Shown piece by piece: positions 4,961 to 9,027 of a stretch of DNA of 9,027 nucleotides. A program made the translations under genes and the position numbers. The stretch is from an uncultured Collinsella sp. (GTDB lineage Bacteria; Actinomycetota; Coriobacteriia; Coriobacteriales; Coriobacteriaceae). The notes beneath the pieces were generated by a model. It did no database searches and was not told the origin of the DNA. It saw nothing but the letters and a program-made list of their open reading frames with translations. The first letter of the stretch is position 1. Each line of letters opens with the position of its first letter. The stretch is taken from positions 1 through 9,027 of the forward strand of contig CABTZM010000075.1 in assembly GCA_902489295.1 (NCBI GenBank), given 5' to 3'.

Positions 4961-5644
4961 CTACATCTGCATGAAAGGGCTCTGCATGAGCTCGCGTGCC
5001 ATGGTGGTCGAATCGCCATGGCCGGTTAGGCAAACGGTATCGGGCGGGAGAAGCTGGGCGAGCTTGGAGAGCGAGCGCAGGATCGCCGCCTCGTCTCCTC
5101 CAGAAAGATCGGTGCGGCCATGCCCACCCGGGAATAGCGTGTCGCCCACAAAGGCAATGTTCCCCTGCTCAGTGGCGGCGAACAGAACGATGCCGCCCGG
5201 TGTGTGCCCGGGCACCTCAATTACCTGCAGGCAAATGTCGCCCAGCTCAATGGTGTCGCCCTCGGCAAGCAGCCGCGTCGGCTCACCTGGATCGGGCGTC
5301 TCGATGCCCCACATCGCTCGCTGCTCCTCGATATTCGCATGCGGCACTGCTGCGTCCTTGCCACACAGCTCGTACAGGACGTCGGCGCCAACGGCGGCCC
5401 GAACTCCAGCGACACCGCCAACATGGTCGGCGTGACCGTGCGTGCAAACGGCGCCGAGCACCTGCACATCGGGGTGTTCGGCTCGAATATGCTCCACCAA
5501 GCGCTCGCCTTCCCATGCGGGGTCGATAATCACGCACTCATTGTCCGAAATGACAGCATAGCTATTGGTCTGAATGGGACCGTTTACGAGCGTCTCGATC
5601 TCGACCGATCCCTTGGGAGTTAAATCCAAGGACACAGCACTCAT
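4961..5644 (-). CDS. Metallo-beta-lactamase-fold hydrolase, glyoxalase II-like
   Basis: A 227-residue stand-alone metallo-beta-lactamase domain, close to the small glyoxalase-II-like group (YcbL/YqgX type). Metal-binding motifs are complete: THGHADH (residues 68-74), the third-site histidine in PGHTPGG (His147), the bridging aspartate in FVGDTLF (Asp168) and the last histidine in TGHGD (His209). It lacks the long C-terminal substrate domain of classical hydroxyacylglutathione hydrolases, so the thioester substrate is uncertain. Such proteins often act on thioesters, for example from methylglyoxal. No signal peptide, so probably cytoplasmic. The ATG at 5644 has GAGGAG about seven bases upstream. 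It follows relA by 84 bases, with a perfect hairpin between them, so it may be partly cotranscribed with relA. Confidence 0.94.
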   Translation of the reverse strand: MSAVSLDLTPKGSVEIETLVNGPIQTNSYAVISDNECVIIDPAWEGERLVEHIRAEHPDVQVLGAVCTHGHADHVGGVAGVRAAVGADVLYELCGKDAAVPHANIEEQRAMWGIETPDPGEPTRLLAEGDTIELGDICLQVIEVPGHTPGGIVLFAATEQGNIAFVGDTLFPGGHGRTDLSGGDEAAILRSLSKLAQLLPPDTVCLTGHGDSTTMARELMQSPFMQM

Positions 5645-5664
5645 GTCCCTCTCCTCTCTATAGA

Positions 5665-5692
5665 ACTCGAGGCATCAAACGATGCCTCGAGT
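5665..5692 (-). other. Perfect 12-bp hairpin between relA and hydrolase gene
   Basis: ACTCGAGGCATC and its exact complement enclose an AAAC loop (GTTT on the minus strand). The arms are 5665-5676 and 5681-5692. On the minus strand it follows the relA stop by 36 bases and ends 20 bases before the hydrolase ATG. The bases after it (TCTATAGAG) are not a real T run, so at best it is a weak terminator. It could also be a partial read-through or mRNA-processing site that lowers expression of the downstream gene. Confidence 0.6.
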
Positions 5693-5728
5693 GTAGCGAA
5701 TATCGATAATGTGACACGTTCGTCGCGA

Positions 5729-8089
5729 CTAAACGCGGCGCTTAAGCTGGGCTCCACCCTCACCGGGCATCAGGCGGCGCGCGTCGTAGACCGAGTCAAC
5801 GCTGCTGATGGAGGCCAGCAGCGGATCCAGACCACTCGCGTCCGAGATCTCGACCATAAAGCGCAGGGTTGCAATACCCTCGCGGTTGGTCGACGTGGCG
5901 GCAGAAAGGATATTGCCGCCCGCATCGCCAATGGCAATGGTGACATCCTTGAGCAGGCCCATGCGGTCCAGGCACTCGACCACGATCTCGACCTGGAAGA
6001 GGGTGTCGGCAGCGCCGTCCCACTCCACTTCGATCATGCGCTCGGGATGCTCCATAAGACCCTTGACGTTGGGACAGTTGGCGCGATGCACCGAAACGCC
6101 ACGACCGCGCGTGATGAAGCCGACGATGTCGTCGCCCGTCACGGGGTTGCAGCAATGAGCCAGACGGACCAGTAGGCCGCTGTTGCTCTCGCCCTTGACG
6201 ATAATGCCGTTACTGGCGCTCTTGCCGCGCTTTTGCGGCTTGCGGTTGGAGCCGCGAGCAGGCTGCTTCACGACCTCGGCGATAGCCTCGGCCTTGGTGA
6301 GCTGTTCCTCGGGCTTGGGGTCCAAGATTTGCTCGACCTTATTGCCCACAGCGCGCGGGGCAACCTTGCCGGCGCCGACGGCGGCAAACAGGTCCTCGAG
6401 CTGCTTGAAGTTAAACTGCTCCGCCACGGCGTTGAGCGCACGCGTCGAACGCGGCGTAGAAATGCCATAGCCACGCTTACGCAGGTCCTTAGCCAGCATA
6501 TCGCGACCAGCAGCAGCGTCGTCGTCCTTGGTCGCAGCGGCAAAATAGCGGCGGATCTTTGACTTGGCGGAAGGTGTCTTAACGATCTTGAGCCAATCAC
6601 GCGACGGCTTGGAACTCTTGTTAGTCAGAATCTCGACACGGTCACCCGTCTTAATCTCGTGCGTGAGCGGAGCCACCGCACCGTTGATTTTGGCGCCGAC
6701 GCAATGGTTTCCCACCTCGGTGTGAACGGCGTAGGCAAAGTCGAGCGGCGTGGAGCCGGCACGAAGCGCCATGACCTCGCCCTTGGGCGTAAAGACAAAG
6801 ATCTCCTGATCGAAGAGGTCGACCTTCAGCGAATGCAGGTATTCCTTGGCATCGGTGATCTCGTCGGAAGCCGCCCAATCGAGCGAATGCTTGAGCCAGT
6901 TGATCTGGTCGTCCAAACGTTGAGCGTCATTGGTCTTGGAAGCAGACGATCCGCCCGACTTCTTATATAGCCAGTGGGCGGCAATGCCGTACTCGGCCTG
7001 CTCATGCATCTCATAGGTTCGAATCTGAATCTCGAGCGGGCGAGCCGTGGGGCCGATGACCGTCGTGTGGAGCGACTGGTAGTTATTGACCTTGGGCATG
7101 GCGATATAGTCTTTAAAGCGGCCGGGCATGGGGTGCCACAGCGTGTGCACCGCGCCGAGCGTGGAGTAGCAATCGCGCACCGAATGCGTGATGACGCGCA
7201 GTGCCACCAGGTCGTAGATCTCGGAGAATTCCTTGCCCTTGCGCTTCATCTTTTGGTAGATGGACCAATAGTGCTTGGAACGGCCGTTGATCTGGAAGTC
7301 TTCCAGGCCAATGCGGTTGAGCTCGTCGGTGAGCGTCTTGATGGTCTCGGCCAGATAGCGCTCACGGACCTCGCGCGACTCCGCCACCATGCGTGCGATG
7401 CGCTGGTAGGCATCGGGCTCCAGGTAGAAGAAGGACAGGTCCTCGAGCTCCCATTTAATGGAGCTCATGCCCAGACGGTCGGCCAGGGGCGCATACACGT
7501 CCATGGTCTCGCGAGCCTTAAACAGGCGACGGTCCTCACGCAGGGCTGCAAGGGTGCGCATGTTGTGCAGACGGTCGGCAAGCTTAACGATGATGACGCG
7601 GATGTCCTTGGACATGGCGAGGAACATCTTTCGCAGCGTGAGCGCCTGTTTCTCGTCCATACTGTCGACTTCGATGTTGGTGAGCTTGGTCACGCCATCG
7701 ACGAGCTCGGCCACCGTATCGCCAAACAGGCCGGAAACATCGGCAAGCGAGGTCTCGGTATCCTCGACGGTATCGTGCAGCAGCGCGGCGCACACTACAT
7801 CGCAGTCCATCTTGAGATCGGCCAAAATGATGGCCACCTCGACGGGATGGTTGATGTACATCTCACCCGAGCGGCGCTTTTGGTTGCAGTGCTTCTCGGC
7901 AGCAAAGCAATAGGCCTGCTCCACCTTAGAAAAGTCGTCCTCATTCATATATTTGAGGCACAGGCGCTCCAGTTTGTCGTAGCTGTCCGCCATAATCTCG
8001 GGCGGCAGCTCATCGGCATGCTTATAGTGCTCCATCTCCGAGAACGGCTGGAGGGTGGAATCATGGGCGGTACGGGCTGCGGCATCCAT
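5729..8089 (-). CDS. relA: Bifunctional (p)ppGpp synthetase/hydrolase (RelA/SpoT)
   Basis: The long-form Rel enzyme makes and degrades (p)ppGpp, the stringent-response alarmone, on and off ribosomes. The 786 residues show all domains in order. The HD hydrolase (about 55-210) keeps its metal and catalytic residues: His81 in YINHP, HD at 105-106, ED at 109-110 and RLADRLHNM (170-178). The synthetase (about 250-375) has SKHYWSIYQKM, FKDYIAMPK, YQSLHT and QIRTYEMHEQAEYGIAAHW. The TGS domain spans about 425-490. The zinc-finger region has HCCNP (Cys646-Cys647) and VHRANCPN (Cys672). A C-terminal ACT domain spans about 697-772. Intact HD residues indicate that it is bifunctional. The ATG at 8089 has a GGGGAAGGGG purine tract upstream and lies 15 bases after the preceding stop, so the two genes are probably one operon. 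Confidence 0.98.
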   Translation of the reverse strand: MDAAARTAHDSTLQPFSEMEHYKHADELPPEIMADSYDKLERLCLKYMNEDDFSKVEQAYCFAAEKHCNQKRRSGEMYINHPVEVAIILADLKMDCDVVCAALLHDTVEDTETSLADVSGLFGDTVAELVDGVTKLTNIEVDSMDEKQALTLRKMFLAMSKDIRVIIVKLADRLHNMRTLAALREDRRLFKARETMDVYAPLADRLGMSSIKWELEDLSFFYLEPDAYQRIARMVAESREVRERYLAETIKTLTDELNRIGLEDFQINGRSKHYWSIYQKMKRKGKEFSEIYDLVALRVITHSVRDCYSTLGAVHTLWHPMPGRFKDYIAMPKVNNYQSLHTTVIGPTARPLEIQIRTYEMHEQAEYGIAAHWLYKKSGGSSASKTNDAQRLDDQINWLKHSLDWAASDEITDAKEYLHSLKVDLFDQEIFVFTPKGEVMALRAGSTPLDFAYAVHTEVGNHCVGAKINGAVAPLTHEIKTGDRVEILTNKSSKPSRDWLKIVKTPSAKSKIRRYFAAATKDDDAAAGRDMLAKDLRKRGYGISTPRSTRALNAVAEQFNFKQLEDLFAAVGAGKVAPRAVGNKVEQILDPKPEEQLTKAEAIAEVVKQPARGSNRKPQKRGKSASNGIIVKGESNSGLLVRLAHCCNPVTGDDIVGFITRGRGVSVHRANCPNVKGLMEHPERMIEVEWDGAADTLFQVEIVVECLDRMGLLKDVTIAIGDAGGNILSAATSTNREGIATLRFMVEISDASGLDPLLASISSVDSVYDARRLMPGEGGAQLKRRV

Positions 8090-8104
8090 CGAGGTCCCCT
8101 TCCC

Positions 8105-9027
8105 CTAGGCCCGCGGTACGATCGGGCGGTTAACTTTGGCTAGCATATCAGAAGCGCACGAATCGAGCGCCCAACTCCGGAAAGCCGAGAACTCCATGCG
8201 CGAGCGCAAGCCCTCCAAATAGCGAATTGACCTGCTCAATTGCACACGGCCGGGGTTTTCGGCCATCGCGATGCGACGGGTGTCGTCAAACCCCGAAACG
8301 CGACAGAAACCAAGCTCTTCGAAGATTCCCAGGCCACTTTCCACCGAGCGCTCGTCGACCGGCGTGCGAGCATCGATGGCAAGGCACATCTGCGCGATGT
8401 CGATATCGCTTGCGCAGAATGAATCATCCCCGGTCTTACCGCGGTTGGAGCGCCACATGGTCTGCAACGCACGATAGAGTGTGACGAGTTCGTCGCGCTC
8501 GGGTGCGTAGCAGTCGAGCAGGCGCTCGTTGATGCGGGCGTCGCGCGACGAATAGAGCAGGTGGATCACGGCGGGCTGTCCGTCACGACCGGCACGCCCG
8601 CTCATCTGGTTGAACTCAATGGCGCCAAACGGCATGTGGTACAGCACGACATGGCGGATATCGGGCAGATTGACACCCTCGCCAAAGGCAGAGGTCGAGA
8701 CGATGCAGCTGAGGCTTCCGTCTCGGAATGCTTCCTCCACGCGGCGGCGATCGGAGCGCGCAAGCCCCGCGTTATAGAACGCGATATGGGTTGCGCAATC
8801 GGGCACACGCTTGCGCAACGTCTTGGCGAGCGCCACGGACTGGTCGCGCGAATTGACGTAAATGACGGTCTTCTCCCCCGTCGCCACGATCGACACCAAA
8901 CGGTTCTCGCGGCTCGCAAGGTCGCGGTCGTCCTCGAGCTGCAGGTTCTCGCGCACCGTCTCGTCGACCACCGTGCGAGTAATCGGCAGCATGCGGGCAA
9001 GCTCGGCCACGACCGGAGCCGTCGCGG
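8105..9027 (-). CDS. recJ: RecQ-like helicase domain with RecJ-like C-terminus (5' partial)
   Basis: The 5' end is cut by the window edge. The frame stays open above the GTG at 9010, and those codons read ATAPV, which looks like SF2 helicase motif III. Counting from that GTG, the second RecA-like domain has motif IV (VIYVNSRDQS, 49-58), motif V (STSAFGEGVNLPDIRHV, about 105-121) and motif VI (QMSGRAGRDG, 135-144). A roughly 130-residue tail (about 170-301) contains GIFEELGF and an arginine-rich end that resemble the C-terminal domain of Firmicutes RecJ. Direct linkage to relA matches the recJ-relA neighbourhood of Bacillus. I infer a RecJ 5'-3' single-strand exonuclease fused to a helicase, acting in DNA repair. 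The DHH nuclease part is outside the window, so a separate RecQ-family helicase remains possible. Confidence 0.8.
   Translation of the reverse strand, partial: ATAPVVAELARMLPITRTVVDETVRENLQLEDDRDLASRENRLVSIVATGEKTVIYVNSRDQSVALAKTLRKRVPDCATHIAFYNAGLARSDRRRVEEAFRDGSLSCIVSTSAFGEGVNLPDIRHVVLYHMPFGAIEFNQMSGRAGRDGQPAVIHLLYSSRDARINERLLDCYAPERDELVTLYRALQTMWRSNRGKTGDDSFCASDIDIAQMCLAIDARTPVDERSVESGLGIFEELGFCRVSGFDDTRRIAMAENPGRVQLSRSIRYLEGLRSRMEFSAFRSWALDSCASDMLAKVNRPIVPRA

Noticed and set aside
6974..8143. 389-residue plus-strand frame opposite relA.
   Set aside because: It is the antisense of a strongly conserved Rel coding sequence and has no family resemblance; long antisense frames are common opposite GC-rich genes.
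1..9027. Search for CRISPR arrays, transposases, toxin-antitoxin pairs, phage or defence genes.
   Set aside because: No regularly spaced repeats, no transposase or integrase motifs and no small paired genes were found. The gene content is ordinary core chromosome.

Overview
All recognisable genes in this 9.0 kb window lie on the minus strand. The window is dense, GC-rich chromosomal DNA with core housekeeping content. The protein families, the rRNA-leader-like sequence at the left edge (resembling actinobacterial 16S leaders and 16S-23S spacers) and a recJ-relA neighbourhood otherwise familiar from Firmicutes suggest a Coriobacteriia-type actinobacterium, perhaps Collinsella. That placement is inference from family and context; no database was searched.

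Read in the direction of transcription (right to left), the window starts inside a gene for a RecQ-like helicase domain with a RecJ-like tail. It is probably the 3' end of a long recJ. Fifteen bases later comes a full-length bifunctional (p)ppGpp synthetase/hydrolase gene. An 84-base spacer with a perfect 12-bp hairpin leads to a glyoxalase-II-like metallo-beta-lactamase-fold hydrolase. Next is class II fructose-bisphosphate aldolase, with its own strong ribosome binding site and candidate promoter. A roughly 94-base rod-like hairpin of unknown nature follows. After it come a cytoplasmic transglutaminase-like protein and a tRNA-Leu(CAA) with encoded CCA and its own terminator.

Beyond the tRNA lies an odd patch. 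The last 23 bases of the tRNA and its terminator are repeated about 184 bases downstream. The space where the body of a second tRNA would be is filled with GC-rich short palindromes.

The infC-rpmI-rplT operon (IF3, L35, L20) then starts from its own candidate promoter. Its roughly 160-base leader can fold into mutually exclusive antiterminator and terminator hairpins, which fits the autoregulation known for this operon in other bacteria. The infC ribosome binding site points to an AUA start codon rather than the nearest ATG. The operon ends at a strong intrinsic terminator.

The last ~350 bases at the left edge contain no convincing gene. They are full of hairpins and carry, on the minus strand, a boxA-like TTGAGAAC motif. 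I read them as the promoter and leader of an rRNA operon whose 16S gene would lie just outside the window.

Functionally the window joins translation (IF3, L35, L20, tRNA-Leu, probably rRNA) with stringent control (Rel), DNA repair (RecJ/helicase) and central glycolysis (aldolase). I found no phage, CRISPR, toxin-antitoxin or defence system. The points of interest are regulatory RNAs, the damaged tRNA copy, the large hairpin and the helicase-RecJ arrangement.
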